A DNA stretch of 64,000 nucleotides from assembly GCF_949987535.1 (NCBI RefSeq), contig NC_080067.1, positions 45,568,910-45,632,909 of the forward strand. Direction: 5' to 3'. The notes under the pieces were generated by a model, which was given only the letters and a program-made list of their open reading frames with translations, was not told the DNA's origin and did not search any database. Shown here piece by piece: positions 47,346-60,075 of the stretch; positions within the stretch are counted from its first letter, which is position 1, and every line of letters starts with the position of its first letter. This DNA comes from Balaenoptera acutorostrata (taxonomy: Eukaryota; Chordata; Mammalia; Artiodactyla; Balaenopteridae). A program made the position numbers and the translations under genes.

Positions 47346-47849
47346 TATCACCATCATTTACTCCATTTTCATAATAGCTAAACAGGACATATTTTTCCAG
47401 GGACCTACTGCAGTTTTCTATACCTGGTTGGCTCTTAACAAATGAACGAATCTGAACTTTTGAATTAGAATGATCATGAGATGAAACAGAAAGTGATTTT
47501 AAAATCTTTCCTGGATTTCACGAGCCTTTGTTTTTAATGATAGTCACAGAGCTCCTGGAATTTTCCATTTAGCTATCTTCCACTTGTGGCTTCACATATG
47601 CAATGAGAAAAGTTGGGTAAAAGAGGGAGACGCTGGGCAGGGCAGTTATTTGACCTACATTCCTTTGCTCTGGTGTTCAAGAGGCTTTATTCACAGTCTT
47701 GAGTAACAGCAAACATTCCATCTTCTGCGGGCGGCATTCTTTCTTGCTGAGGTAATAGGTGCAAGCACCATGGTGGGGTGCTCAGACACAGGTGAGCTGC
47801 CTGGGCTGCTCTCCAGGAAAAGGAGGTGCCAGGTGCCACCACATGGCAC

Positions 47850-48010
47850 AGTGCAAAGGAAGCAGGCTCGGGGCCACAGACTTGCACTTGAACCCTAACC
47901 CTGGGCAATGACTTAGCCTCCCTGAGCCTCAGCTTTCTCATCCATGAGATCGTGAAATGGAGCATTACCAAGAGCACGGCACCGAACCTGGCACAAAATA
48001 AAGCATATTT
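47850..48010 (+). repeat. MIR SINE (sense)
   Basis: 'gggcaatgacttagcctccc', 'tgagcctcagctttctcatc' and 'catgagatcgtgaaatgg' follow MIR order. Confidence 0.7.
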
Positions 48011-48029
48011 ATCCAGTGAAAGTCTCCTC

Positions 48030-48740
48030 ACTGCCTCCTTTGTGCCAGGCTCTCCTTGAGCCAGGTGCCAGGGACACAGGTGACCCAGGTCACAAGACAG
48101 ACAGCCTGACAGTGTTAACTGGCCAGCAGACAGACTGTCCAACAGAGAGCCATAGTAAGCGCAGTGTGGGAATAAAGGATGGTGGTGAGAACACATGGAA
48201 GACAGAAACTGAGACCTGATGGATGAGTTGGGAGTGTGCCACCCAACCTGGTGGGAGATGGGAAGGAAGGGTGTGCAGGAAAGTGCTGGGCACACAGAGA
48301 GGTTCAGTAAGGCTAGCCAGGGCCAGAGGGATGGGGCGGGTGGGGTCTCATTTAAAAATTTGGACTTTATCCTAAGAATAATGAGAAACCTACTGCAGGG
48401 TTTTAAGTGGAGAAGTGATCCCAGAGATTTGGATTCTAGAAAGATAACTCAAGGTCGAGATTGGATTTGAGGGGGAGCTGTGCTGAGGTCTGGAGTCCAA
48501 TTCAGTTGAGAGGCATTCGAGGTCTTCCAGGTGAGAGACGATGGAGGCCTGGTCTTGGAAAGAGGAGGCTTCCAGGGAGAATAAAGTGGTGCTTTCATTC
48601 AATCACCCCACACGTATTAATCGAGCATCTATTACGTACCATGTACTGTTCTAACTGCCTAGGATACTGTAGTGAACAAAGTCTCTTGCTCATGGAGCTG
48701 CATTCAGCACATAACACAAGTGAATATAAATGAAACGCGT
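48030..48740 (-). repeat. L2 LINE relic (antisense)
   Basis: 'ttggactttatcctaagaat', 'gggttttaagtggagaagtg' and, at the end, 'atctattacgtaccatgtac' plus 'ctcatggagctgcattc' follow the reversed L2. The end at about 48600-48740 is the L2 3' terminus by text, so the pieces may be separate copies. Confidence 0.55.
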
Positions 48741-48744
48741 ATAA

Positions 48745-50745
48745 CACTGATTTTATGACCAAGTTGATACCCACCTCCCTGATCCCACTTTAAGAAGGAG
48801 AGGTCACGCAGAGCTGAGCATGTTTCAGGCCAGCCTCCCGGTGCACAGGGTTAGTGCACATCTCTGACCAGGAGAGTGGCACACCTGAGTCCCAAGAGCC
48901 AGAGTCTTCTGATCTCCTCCGGGCGCCCCCCCTTGCAGCTGCCCCTCCGCCAGTAACAGATACAGAAAAGGGACCAATTCAAAGCTACTGAATACCAGCC
49001 AGGGTCACAAACTCAAATGCCTTCAGGAGCAGAATATCATTATTGGCTTTATGTTACACAGATGGTGTCTGGTGCTAGAAGGTGAACTTTGCAACGAGTC
49101 CGTTGGGTCTGAGGAGCACAGACCGCCATAGTAATTGCTGCTGTGAGGCTGTATGGCAGTGGTTCTCCACGTGTGGTCTTCAACGACTGGTGGGCCAAGA
49201 GGGTCCCAGTGACAGACGGAGAACTGAACATGCCAGATCTTTCTTTTGTTGCTCTTGGCCCGTGACCTACAACTGCATGACGTTCCATTTTCACACAGGG
49301 CAGAGGTGCACGTGCAGACCCAGACACCTTAAATCATATGTGCAAATTCATACGTCTTCAATACAGGCCAGGCAGGTCTCTAACTAAGGGAAGCTCCCCA
49401 CAGGTGCCGAGAGAGTAGACTTCATCTAAGGGGGCCCAGATAGCGCTGTACACGGCCAGCTGTGTGTGGCTATGTAGAAATGCCGGTCATGGGATTTTTA
49501 TGTGAAAATCCTCATTTTTATTTTATTTTTTTTTCAGAATGTAAAATAAGTGTCTGGAAGAAAATCCTCACTTTTCAAATGTTGGCAACTGAGTCCATTT
49601 TGTAAGCATGCAATTTGTAATCATCTGTGGGCTGGATACTCCCTTGATCTTTTCCAAGGCTGCCCTGCAGAAACCTCCACTTCTGGCAGCTACTTTTCTA
49701 CCCTTTTCACTCCCCACTGAGTCCTTTAGTCCCTCATTATGTCCAATAGGAGTGACCCCAAATTGGCCAAAATGTTCTTGCATTTATACAAAAGCTATAT
49801 ACAAAAAGATGTTTGTGTATACAAGGATTTTATATAAGAAGGAATTTTCAGTTAGGGGAAGTTAGGTGGTACTGTTGTAATGTTGTAAATGTTGTTTCTC
49901 TAAGGGGAGAAATTTCTGAATTCTAGTCAACTTACAAACACATGTTATGGAACACAAACATTTATTTATAAATAAAAGAGAGAAAGTGCATGCAGATGTA
50001 TTAAATATATATTAACACACACTACGTGTAAGTACATAATACATTTTTCTTAGGAATTGTCAGATACTTTTTCCTGAATCAAATGAATCAAAGGCCTACT
50101 TAAAGTAAAAAAGAAAGAAAATCAATATATTCTGTATGGATATTTTATCAGTTTTATGGTGAACAATTAGGTAAATAGGTGCCTCTATTCTGGCCTTACG
50201 TAGCTTTAGATTATTTTTTAAATTAAATACAAGTTTTAGGAAGGACCAGATGTTTTGCGCCTCCTTTTATGATTGAAATCTTTTTCTTTCTAAAATTAAG
50301 GTATTTTCTTCTAAAAGAAATAATCCATTTGATCAATACTACTACTGTATTTGTGTGCACCTTACAATTTTATAAATTTCTTTCATGCACAGTATGTTTA
50401 TAATCACCTTCTCACTTTTATTCACATCCTTAAAAACATCTCTAGGAGGAAGAAAAAACAGGTTTCACTGAAATAATAATAAAAAAAGGTTTAGTGCAGT
50501 GCCTAACACTCGATAATCATGCAACATGCCAACAGTTGTTATTGCTACAATTAATATTATCCCTCTTGTTATAAGCCTGATTGACAGTCGAAGAAACTGA
50601 GTCTTGAGTAACAAGTCCACTAGGGTTATAAAGCTAGGGAGTTTTAGAGACTAAACTTATTAAGATATGGTTCTACTGATCTAAACTTTATAGACTTTCA
50701 TTTATAACAAATAAAAACTAAAGAACAAATGAAAAGAAGCTTTTG
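48745..50745. other. Unassigned intron sequence
   Basis: A hAT-like start 'cagtggttctccacgtgtgg' at 49148 suggests another DNA-transposon relic to about 49300, but the interior could not be matched. Confidence 0.35.
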
Positions 50746-50749
50746 TTAC

Positions 50750-50980
50750 TAGAGCACCTATTTATGTCCTGGGTGCGTTGCACATATTCATTTGTTTGAT
50801 TTTTTTTTTTTTTGCATGTACTGTTTGAGGTTTCATTTTATAGATAAAGAAACTGGAGCTAGTAAGGGGTTAAGTTACTTACCAAGGTCACATTGCAAGT
50901 AAGTGACAAAGCCAAAAAGTGCTCCTAGGTCTGAAGCCAAGGCCCCTGACCACCTTCCAGAGCACACTGTCTCTTACTAC
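50750..50980 (-). repeat. MIR SINE relic (antisense)
   Basis: 'cattttatagataaagaaac' and 'aaggtcacattgcaagtaag' are antisense MIR text, with a T-run inside (50799-50812). Confidence 0.65.
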
Positions 50981-51454
50981 ATTGTATCTAATTGATGCTT
51001 GCAAGTAACAAGTATTTTATTTTTAACTGATAGTAAGCATTTGTGTCACTACGAAAATAGTCTTCATGTCATAAAATTGCCAGCTAAAGTAGGAGAAAGC
51101 AGTCATCTTGAATAGATAGGGTTTTCTGTAAAATAAACGAAAAGGTTTTGTTCTTGTTTTTTTTTTCTTTTTTTTAAAGAAATCTTTATTTCTTTCCCAG
51201 TCTGGGAGATGACCTTTCCGATGTTATACCATGGATAGAATTCATTCTGTAGGACGTGAGTGGGATTTGGGGAGTATGACGGAAATAACTGATGAATCCA
51301 TATCCCATTTGTAAGTGGCTTGTCACGTTAAAAACAGTGCCATTCTGATATCACAGATGCATGGAGAAAGCATAAACAATGGATATAGGGAAGTATCCAT
51401 TCAGATTAGGTTTTGCAATGAGTAACAAAACAAAACAAAAAAATGCCAGTGCCT

Positions 51455-51895
51455 CAAATAAGATAGAATTTTATTTCTCATGCATGGAAAAGAAGTGTGG
51501 AGGTCAGGAATCTCAGGCAGTTTCAAGATGACTGAAGATTGTTTTCTGTGTTGCTGCTCCATCCATCCTTAATCCTCAGTACAAGGCTTTCTGCCTTGTG
51601 GTCCAGGCTGGCTGCTTAAACACCTACTACCATGTCATCATCTGGCCAGTGGGAAGGAAGAAGGGCACGTCTCCCTACCTTTAAGGGCACTTTCCAGAAG
51701 TCATACCTGACATCTTTGCTTAGATCCATTTAGCCAGAATGTAGTCCCATGGTTGTGAACGCACACACCTTGTTGCAAGGGAGGCTGGAAAATGTGGTCT
51801 TTTGGGGGAGGGGGCAGGGGGATGCGGGGACATACGTTATCAATCAGGAATAGGGAGAGAACAGATATTGGGGGACTAGTAAAGTCTGCCACAGA
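51455..51895 (-). repeat. Ancient interspersed repeat, copy A (antisense)
   Basis: Text such as 'gggaggctggaaaatgtggt', 'cactttccagaagtcatacc' and 'gccacaga' matches a common mammalian repeat. Its mirror copy is at 56395-56700 in this window on the other strand. The family is not named with certainty. Confidence 0.5.
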
Positions 51896-52345
51896 AAGAA
51901 TGGAAAAGAGATATAGAGAAAGATTGACTCTGATCCAGCCTCTGTTCTAGAATACCTTATGTGCACTTGCCTTAGGACAGGAATCCTAGAACCGATGTGC
52001 AGATGTGGGTCCTAAACTCTTACTCTTTGAATGAATGATAGAAATCTTTAGGAGCCCGTGTCTTAAAAAAAGAATCAAAGATGACAATAATCTTTATTTT
52101 TTTAGTAGCTCCTTTGCACACTGCTTCACCACAAATAAGATCTGCCTGGGGAATTACATCATTAATGAATCACTAGCTCCAAACCTACAATGACTATCCG
52201 AAGCTTTCAACTTCCATTTCAAAGTCTCTGCTGCCTGACACAGATACAGACTGTGGACAAGGGACATGGATTTCAAAGTTCTTGGCCCACTGCTCTCCTC
52301 AGTAAACATTCACCCAGGGAATCTCATCATGGGTGGGAAGTAAAT
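51896..52345. other. Unassigned intron sequence
   Basis: Nothing recognised. Confidence 0.45.
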
Positions 52346-52503
52346 ACAGTTGTTCCTCCATATCTGTGGGGGAATGGTACCCAGGACCTGCCACGAATAC
52401 CAAACTCTGCAGATGCTCAAGTGCTATAGCCATTTACAGTGAATCATAAACATAATACAAGATCCGAGGATGTGGACCCCATGGATGTGGAGGGCTGACT
52501 GTA
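52346..52503. mobile_element. Tigger-type (TcMar) DNA transposon relic
   Basis: Termini tacagttgttcctccatatc and ggagggctgactgta form imperfect inverted repeats with TA ends. 'gtacccaggacctgcc' and 'ggatgtggaccccatgg' are Tigger-derived element text. Confidence 0.75.
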
Positions 52504-52564
52504 AATACACTGGGGAGAATGTTAAGGGAGCTGGCTGCTTTTCTGCCAGAGTGCTCCTTTCCTC

Positions 52565-52775
52565 TCAAGGAATATTGAAATAATAATGCTAGCAACTATT
52601 CTCTGAATGCCAAACCCATTACATGTTACTACACTTAAACTTCAGAGCAACTCTGAAAGGTAGGGTTTTATTCATTCTCACTTTACAGACATAGAGGCTC
52701 AGAGTCACGTAACTAGTATGGGGAGTTACTGAGATTTGAATTTGGGTCTGATGGACTCCAAAATCTATACCCTTT
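52565..52775 (-). repeat. MIR SINE relic (antisense)
   Basis: 'tcattctcactttacagaca' and 'gaggctcagagtcacgtaac' fit the antisense MIR core. Confidence 0.7.
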
Positions 52776-53200
52776 ATCACCAAGAAGGAACAAGGACCCC
52801 TTCAATGTTGTTTTGTGTGTAACAGCCTGAGGAAAGTAGGGACGTGCGGTCAACTTTTCCTGGTCCCTGGAGCTGTGTTAAGGCTCCCTCGACCCTCTCA
52901 TTGGTTCTTTACTGAACCAGTGGGCTATAGGGAAAACCTCAATACAGTCAACTGTAGGAAATGCCACTGTTTTAGAGCTGTGAGGGTAGAGATTGCTTAG
53001 GGCTGAGCAGGTGAGAAGGTCAGTTATCAAAGAGCTGAGGCTCTGTCTGTCCCCATATTTTGCTTTTCAAATGTATGCTTTCACCACTGTATTCCTTTTT
53101 TTTCCAGTCACCTTCATCTTATAGCTGTTCCTCCACACCTGGTGGTTGCCAGATGACTGTCTATATCTCTAGAGCTTTGGGTTTCTTCATCCTAATCCTC

Positions 53201-53230
53201 GGAGAGAGAGGGAGAGGGAGAGAGAGCGAG
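53201..53230. repeat. Purine-rich GA/GGGA tract
   Basis: An almost pure AG strand of about 30 bases; a low-complexity tract. Confidence 0.85.
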
Positions 53231-55661
53231 ATTTACAGAAGCTCTCCCAGAAGAGCAAGGAAACTACTTGCTGCCATCCTCAGAAAATTTCTTCTCAATC
53301 TCTATTGGCCCACATAGGGTCACCTGTTTATCTCTGAGCCAATACTGTGGAGTGGGGGGATAGGATAATGCAAATTAACTTAGGCGGAGCCACAAATCCC
53401 ACTCCCAGATCAACTTCCCCCAAGAACCTGGACTTCTGCAAGAGCAGCTGAGGGTAGCCAAATAAAAGTTAAGGCTGTTATTAAAAAAGACTGGGAGTGG
53501 GGTTTGGGAAAGCATCCACGGTGTCTTTTAGACTTTCCCTGTTGTGAGACTCATCCCCCACCCACCCCTAGCAGCACCCCAGGAACTGGGGCTCTTAGCT
53601 GACTCTCGACTTTTGGAAGGCTGCTGACCCCTAGTGTTTGAAGTAGAGCATTGGAGAGGGAGAATCCAGAGATTTGAGTTAAGCTGCAAAATGAGAATCA
53701 CAGTGCCACCCGCTCCCCTTCTCACACAGTGAGGGTGTGAGCAAAACGAAACTTCCAGAAGTAATTTAATGAATATGTGATTTTCGTTAGAACCCTTCCA
53801 AAGACCTTCGAGACCCAGTACACAGGCCCTCCCTGACCTTGCAGACCTGCGCCTTCAGAGCACACTCTGGAACCCTTGTCACACCTGTGAATGGTCATCC
53901 AAAGTATTTCTTCCTCCCTCAGTGGAGGCTGTGCTCTCTGAGGTCAGACCTGGCTGCGAAGACCCCAGCCTTGGGCACCCAAGCCTCTGAGGCTTAGTGA
54001 AAACTTGTGTAAGTAAATGAAGAGCCCACATGTTGCTTAGCTCTCCTATCCCCTTTCCCAGCCACTACTTTCACTTATAAAGATCCAATAGATCAGCCTA
54101 ATTGTACTCAAAATAATAAAAAGTAAATAAATAAATAAGCAACCCATTGTGTTTGGAATATGTATGTATAAATATGAAAATATGCCAACAACCCAAAATA
54201 CACGTGCTTTGTGATGGTAGGATAACAGACAAGACTGATTCAACTTCTGTGCAAATCAGCAAGCACCACTGCTGTCAGCTCTCCTTTGATCTGTAGACAA
54301 ACCGTGTTAGATGGGGTCCTTCTTTGGTCTGTGCATTTGGGGTAACAGGACTTTTCCTGCGTTCCATGCTTTGGGATAAGGGTGGAAAGGAAAAGCAAGA
54401 ACATGGTAATGATAATATAGGATGGCTTATTCTGTTTTATAGACTAAGGTTTTGTTTTGTTTTGCTTTTAATTGACTTCTAATTCAAGCGTAAATGTGAC
54501 AGCTCTCAAGATAAGAGAAATTTTGCACAAACCCGTGAGTAGAATGAACTGCCACTAAGCCGTGGAGGGCACCGAAGGGCAGATAGGATTTCTCCGTCGG
54601 AGTTCAGGGAGAGAGTTCTGGGAAATGGCGGCATCCACAGCTGTAGAAGCCCTAACCGCTGTTCGGTTCCGTTTGTCAGGGCCAGCTGCTGTGCAGGGAA
54701 GGAGCTGTGCTGGCCCAGTGCAGGGCCCTCTCCTGACACACAGCCTGCGAGGTCCCCTCCGGGAGACGAGTCCCACACTGACCTTCTCTTCCTTCCCCTT
54801 TTCACACGGAGAAACAAAATGGGAAAATGGGTTATGGGATGGGGAAAATTAAATCACTGATACAAAGTGACTGGAAAAACTGAACTATATCATCCTGTCC
54901 TAAAGTATTATATCCGTTTTGCTAGCCTGCTCTTATCTCTTAATTAAGTAAAGGAAATGCTGTTCATTGTCAAGACTGTTACCATTAATACAATTTGGTA
55001 TTTTGGAGAGAATGAAGATAGGTACTAAATACTTATTCTGGTGTTCAGTTGACAAATTTCACCATTCCGCTTTGGATTCATTCTTCTCCTTTGAGATAGA
55101 TACTTAGTGTTCTTACAGAAATATGGGTGTTATTCAGTCAGTGTTTAACTGACTTCTAAAAAGGCACTAAAGTTGCAAACTGATCCCAATCAGCTAGTTT
55201 GAGCAGTCTCCTATTTTACACTGTATTTGTGCTTCAGGGAGAAAGTAACGGAAAAGGTTCCATGTTGGCTTTGTCAAACCGGTGTATGAATAATGGACAA
55301 GCAATGGATGACGCGGGGCTTGTGCCTGCAGAGCCACTTGCACACCTGCTTTCCCAAGCACTTCACATGGTCCCACACTTTTTAATGTGCCAAGTACATA
55401 AATTTAGTTGGTGTGTTTTTCTAAGTGCTGGCTCTAAGTCTGTATGAATTACATTCCTAATTCTGTTAGGAAGGTTGCAACACTTTGGGTAAGAAAATAG
55501 AAGTATTTTTAGAAATTTGTTCTCTACAGGTTAACTTTTATCTCCAGGGTGTTTTCTTTGGTTTTGTTTTTGTTTGTTTTATGTGTGTGGTTTTTTGTTT
55601 TTGTTTTTTTTGCTGTTCCCCTCCCTTTCCCACCCCCCCTCCCCACGCCCTGCAGTTATAA

Positions 55662-55682
55662 TTGTGTGTGTGTGTGTGTGTT
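55662..55682. repeat. TG microsatellite
   Basis: Ten consecutive TG units after a C-rich tract. Confidence 0.9.
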
Positions 55683-55889
55683 TTTAATAGATGGTATCTA
55701 ATTAGGAATTCTCTTGAGAAAAATTTTCAGCCTGAGAAATATGGGGAAACCATGGCTGAAGAACTCTAAGGCGGCTGTTTAATTTTGGCAAGAAAAAAAT
55801 TAGGTCTTAATCTTCTTTGTTGGGTATGTGAGGCACCGTTGTGCCACTCTGCAGTGTGATCTGTGAGGAGAGAGGCTAGTGCACAGGCA

Positions 55890-56060
55890 AGTGCTTTACA
55901 CCTGCAGTCTCGTTACATCCTCCCAGTAGCCCTTTAAAGCAGGTATTATCATTCTACTTGAACAGGTGAGGAAATTGAGGCTTAGATAAATTATGGGATT
56001 TGCCCAAGGCATAGGCGCTAAAGGGTGTGGCCAAGTGAATCCACGCGTTTGCAAATTCAA
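55890..56060 (-). repeat. MIR SINE relic (antisense)
   Basis: 'gtattatcattctacttgaa' and 'gaggaaattgaggcttagat' are antisense MIR text. Confidence 0.7.
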
Positions 56061-56394
56061 GAACTGTTCTTTCTACTATTCCAAGTGGCTCAGCTCTCAA
56101 ATTTTTGTCTTAGAAATAAAAATACAAATAACAACAAACATTTGTTCAGCTTTAGTGTTTCTCAACAGAGTAACAGACAGTTTCTCTGGGACCCTTATGT
56201 TTTCACTGAGAATTTGATTGTTTTTGTTTTCATTTGGATAAGAAACCATAAGCATACTCTTGATCATCCGGATCATCCCTTTGTAGCAGAGTACTCCTCT
56301 ATTACGTAAGCAGTGCTGGTTTTATTTGTGTTTCCATTGACCCCAAGAAGTGTTTCTCCACCCCAGAGATTGCTAGCTGCTTTACCCAATATCC

Positions 56395-56700
56395 ACTCTT
56401 TCTTTCTTCCTTACTAACAGGACCCTGATTTGACAATATTCCTACATTTCCCAGCCTTCCTTGAAATTAAGAATGGTCACATGACACTGTTCTAGCCAAT
56501 AATATGCAAGAGAGTTATTGGGTGGGGCTTCCCAGAAAATTCCTTAAAGGTGGCCGATTTAGCAGGCCTTTTACACTCTGTTCTTTCTCCTTTTGTAGCT
56601 TGGATGAAAGTCAAGCTATGACCAAGAGGGCAAGAACACGTGCTAGGGATGGCTGAAGATGGAAAAGGCTGGGTCTCTAATGACTACAAAAATCATCAAA
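56395..56700 (+). repeat. Ancient interspersed repeat, copy B (sense)
   Basis: 'cctacatttcccagccttcc', 'ctagccaataatatgcaa' and 'ttccttaaaggtggccga' are the mirror of the copy at 51455-51895, on the opposite strand. Confidence 0.5.
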
Positions 56701-57682
56701 ACAGCCCTGGACTTGGCTATCTACAGACACCTTATTATATGGGAACACTAGCTCCCTAATTTTTAAAGTAGCTTTATTGAGATATAATTTACATACCATA
56801 AAATTTACCTCTTTTAAATGTACAATTCAATGATTTTTAGTAAATTTTCAGAGTTGTGCAAATATCACCACAATCCAAATTTAGAACATTTCCATCACCC
56901 TCAAAAGATCCTGCCTGCCCATTGACGGTCGATTCCCAGTCCCACTCCCAACCCCTGGCAACTACTGATCTGTTTCCTGTCCCTGTAAGTTGGACATTTC
57001 ATATAAATGGGACCATACAGTATGCAATCTTTTGCATCTGGTTTCTTTCACTTAGCTTATTGGTTTTGAGATCCGCCCATGTATCAGTAGTTCATCCCTT
57101 CTTATTGCTGAATAAGGTTCCATTGTATGGCTGTCCCATGTTTCGTTTATCTCTTCACCAGTTGATCGATATGTGATTGTTTCCACTCTTCTGATATAAT
57201 GAATAATGCTGCTATGAGCACCTACAGGTCTTTTGTGAGATACGTGTTTTTATGACTCCTGGGTAGATACTTAGGAATGGGATTGCAGGGTCATATGGTA
57301 AATTTATGTTTAATTTTTTTTTAAGAAACTGCCAAACTTTTTCATAATGTTTGCACCATCTTACATTCCCTTCAGCAAAGTATGAGGGTTCTAGTTTTTC
57401 CATATCCTCACCAATAATTATTTTATCTTTTTGATTCTACCCATTCTATTGGGCATGAAATGGTATCTCGTTGTTTTAATTTTCATTTCCTTAATGACTA
57501 ATGACGCTGAACCTCTTTTCATGTGCTGATTAGCCCATTTTTAAATTGGTTTGTTTGTCTTATTGACTTGTAAGAGATCTTTATATATTCTGGATATCAG
57601 AAATAATATTTGCACATATTTTCTCTCAGACCGTGGCTTATCTTTTTTATTATTGGTAATTTTTTAAGCACAACAATTTTAA

Positions 57683-57871
57683 AAAATATTTATTTGTTTG
57701 TTTATTTTGGCTGCTCTTGGTCTTAGTTGCGACACACGGGATCTTCGTGGTGGCATGCGGGCTTTTAGTTGCGGCATGCACGCGGGATCTAGTTCCCCGA
57801 TGAGGGATCAAACACAGGCCCCCTGCATTGGGAGTGTGAAGTCCTACCCACTGGACCACCAGGGAAGTCCC
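57683..57871 (-). mobile_element. CHR-type SINE (antisense), nested in L1
   Basis: The reverse strand starts gggacttccctggtggtcca and ends in an A-rich tail (TATTTATTTG on the plus strand). A perfect 18-bp duplication, taagcacaacaattttaa, flanks it (57665-57682 and 57872-57889). Confidence 0.93.
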
Positions 57872-58218
57872 TAAGCACAACAATTTTAATCTTGGTGAAG
57901 TCTATTTTTTCTTTTTTTTTCTTTTTTTTCTTTTATGGATCATGCTTTTGGTATTGTGTTTAGGAACTCTGTATAACCCAAGCCACAAAAGATCTTCTAT
58001 ATTTTCTCCTAGGAGTTTTATAGTTTTAGTCCCTACATTGGTCTGTGATCAATTTTGAGTTTATTTTTATATATGAGTGAGGTAAGTGTGTAAATTCATC
58101 TTTTTGCATGCAGATATCCAGTTGTCCCAGCACCATTTGTTGAAAGACTGCAGTTTCCCCTATTGGGTTACCTTGGTACCTTTGTCAAAAATTGGTGGAC
58201 TATAAATGTAAGGGTTTA

Positions 58219-58617
58219 AGACAAATATCGTATGATATCACTTATATGTGGAATCTAAAAAATGATACAAATGAACTTATAAACAAAACAGAAGCAGACT
58301 CACAGACATAGAAAACAAACTTATGGTTAGTTACCAAAGGGGAAGTGGGGGAGAGGGATAAATTAGGAGTGTGGGATTAGCAGATACACACTACTATATA
58401 TAAAATAGATAGACAACAAGATCCTACTGTATAGCTCAGGGAACTATATTCAATATCTTATAATAAACTATAATAGAAAAGAATCTGAAAAAGAATATAT
58501 ATATATTATAACTGAATATATATATGTATATGTATAACTGAATCACTTCTCTGTACACCAGAAACTAACAGAACATTGTAAATCGACTATGCTTCAAAAA
58601 AATAAATTAATTAATTA
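58219..58617 (+). mobile_element. L1 3' end (sense), nested in older L1
   Basis: It carries 'cacttatatgtggaatctaa', 'agggaactatattcaatatc' and 'cagaacattgtaaatcgact', then an A-rich tail: the cetartiodactyl L1 3'UTR. The host L1 text resumes directly afterwards, and a duplication of about 9 bp (aagggttta) flanks it. Confidence 0.85.
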
Positions 58618-59130
58618 AAGGGTTTATTTCTAGATTCTCAATTCTGTTCCATTTATCTATATGTCCATCCTTATGGCAGTGCCACACTATCTTGATTAAT
58701 GTACCTCTGTAGTAAGCTTTGAAATTGGGAAGTGTAAGTTCTCCAACTTTGCTCTTTTTCCAGATTGCTTTGGTGTTTCTGTGTCCTTTGCTTTCCCGTA
58801 TAAATTTTTGGATCAGCTTGTCAATTTCTGCCAAAATCCTATAGAAATTTTATAGGAATTGTGTTGAATCTATAGATCAGTTTGAGGAGAATTGCCATTC
58901 CAACCCATGAATATAGAATGTCTCTCCATTTATTTCGGGTTCTGTAATTTCTCTCAGCAATATTTTGTAGTTTTCAGTGAATAAATCTCATACTTCCTTT
59001 GTCCCTTAAATTTTAAGGTCATTGTTTTATGGACTTTCTTCTGCTAAATTGAAATCCTGCTGTATGTTCTAATGGCCAAATAAAATAGAAAATTAAAGGA
59101 ATAGAAGTGGACTTAACATACATAAATGAT

Positions 59131-59152
59131 TTTTTGTTGTTGTTGTTACACT

Positions 59153-59183
<31 letters not shown>

Positions 59184-59450
59184 TTTTTGGCTGTGTTGGG
59201 TCTTCGTTTCTGTACGTGGGCTTTCTCTAGCTGCGGCGAGTGGGGGCCACTCTTCATCGCGGTGCGCGGGCCTCTCACTGTCGCGGCCTCTCTTGTTGCG
59301 GAGCACAGGCTCCAAACGCGCAGGCTCAGTACTTGTGGCTCACGGGCCTAGTTGCTCCGCGGCATGTGGGATCTTCCCAGACCAGGGCTCGAACCCATGT
59401 CCCCTGCATTGGCAGGCAGATTCCCAACCACTGCGCCACCAGGGAAGCCC
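59131..59450 (-). mobile_element. CHR-type SINE (antisense), young
   Basis: The reverse strand starts gggcttccctggtggcgcag and carries the tRNA-like 'gggttcgagccctggt' box. It ends in a long (TAAA)n tail seen here as (TTTA)n at 59150-59187. The duplication cataaatgat flanks it (59121-59130 and 59451-59460). Confidence 0.93.
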
Positions 59451-59460
59451 CATAAATGAT

Positions 59461-59845
59461 ATTTTTACGTGAAGGTCAAATGATGTCGTGGTTCATTGTA
59501 TAAATGACAGGTTTCACAGTGGATACAATGGAGACAAGTGTTGAGAAAATGGACTTATTGCACGGCACACAGAATTAAGGCATCTCCAATCCATACGAAC
59601 CTTTGCCTTAAAGTTAGTATTGTATGTGTAAAAGCTAATAAAGCAACATCACCTGTCACAACTCCGTATTTGTTCATTGAAATTGATTGTATATCATTTT
59701 TATTTATATTTGTTTATAAATTTGTTTGTATTTTATGTGTTATCAGCATAAAAAATTTATACCTAGTTTTACATTTATTGGCCCAATATTTTTTCCCTTT
59801 AATAAGTATCTAGTATGCAACACTGGAAAGCACTGGTTTTAGTTT
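59461..59845. other. Unassigned intron sequence
   Basis: Nothing recognised. Confidence 0.45.
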
Positions 59846-59849
59846 ATTA

Positions 59850-60075
59850 GTGTACAGAGCATTTTCGGTTCCCGATCTTACTGTTCTCACAGCAACCCTG
59901 GAGCTTGGGTAAAATAAGGATTCTTAGTATCCCACATTATAAATGACTAAACTAAGATTCACAGAAATTAAGTGACATGTATAATTTTATACATCTATAC
60001 CTGGCAATTCTGGGATTTAAAATTAGCATTTCAGGCTCCAAATCCCTTACTCTTTTCGCTACATATATCATTGGT
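59850..60075 (-). repeat. MIR SINE relic (antisense)
   Basis: 'acagcaaccctggagcttgg', 'actaaactaagattcacaga' and 'aattaagtgacatg' resemble antisense MIR. Confidence 0.6.

Larger units (their letters stand above)
52776..55885. other. Unassigned intron sequence
   Basis: No gene or named repeat. It holds a purine-rich GAGAGG tract (53201-53230) and a TG microsatellite (55662-55682). Confidence 0.4.
56760..59040 (-). mobile_element. Older L1 LINE (antisense), host of two nested inserts
   Basis: Begins with the L1MA/L1MB-type 3' end 'agctttattgagatataatt'. The minus strand then carries ORF2 C-terminal coding ([14 protein letters not shown] at about 57265-57305; a KAIWKKSKVGELTLPNFKAY-type stretch at about 58725-58785). 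Frames are broken. Two later insertions interrupt it: a SINE at 57683-57871 and an L1 end at 58219-58617. Confidence 0.85.

Noticed and set aside
47687..48295. 202-codon minus-strand frame
   Set aside because: It overlaps MIR and L2 relics; no family resemblance and no splice support.
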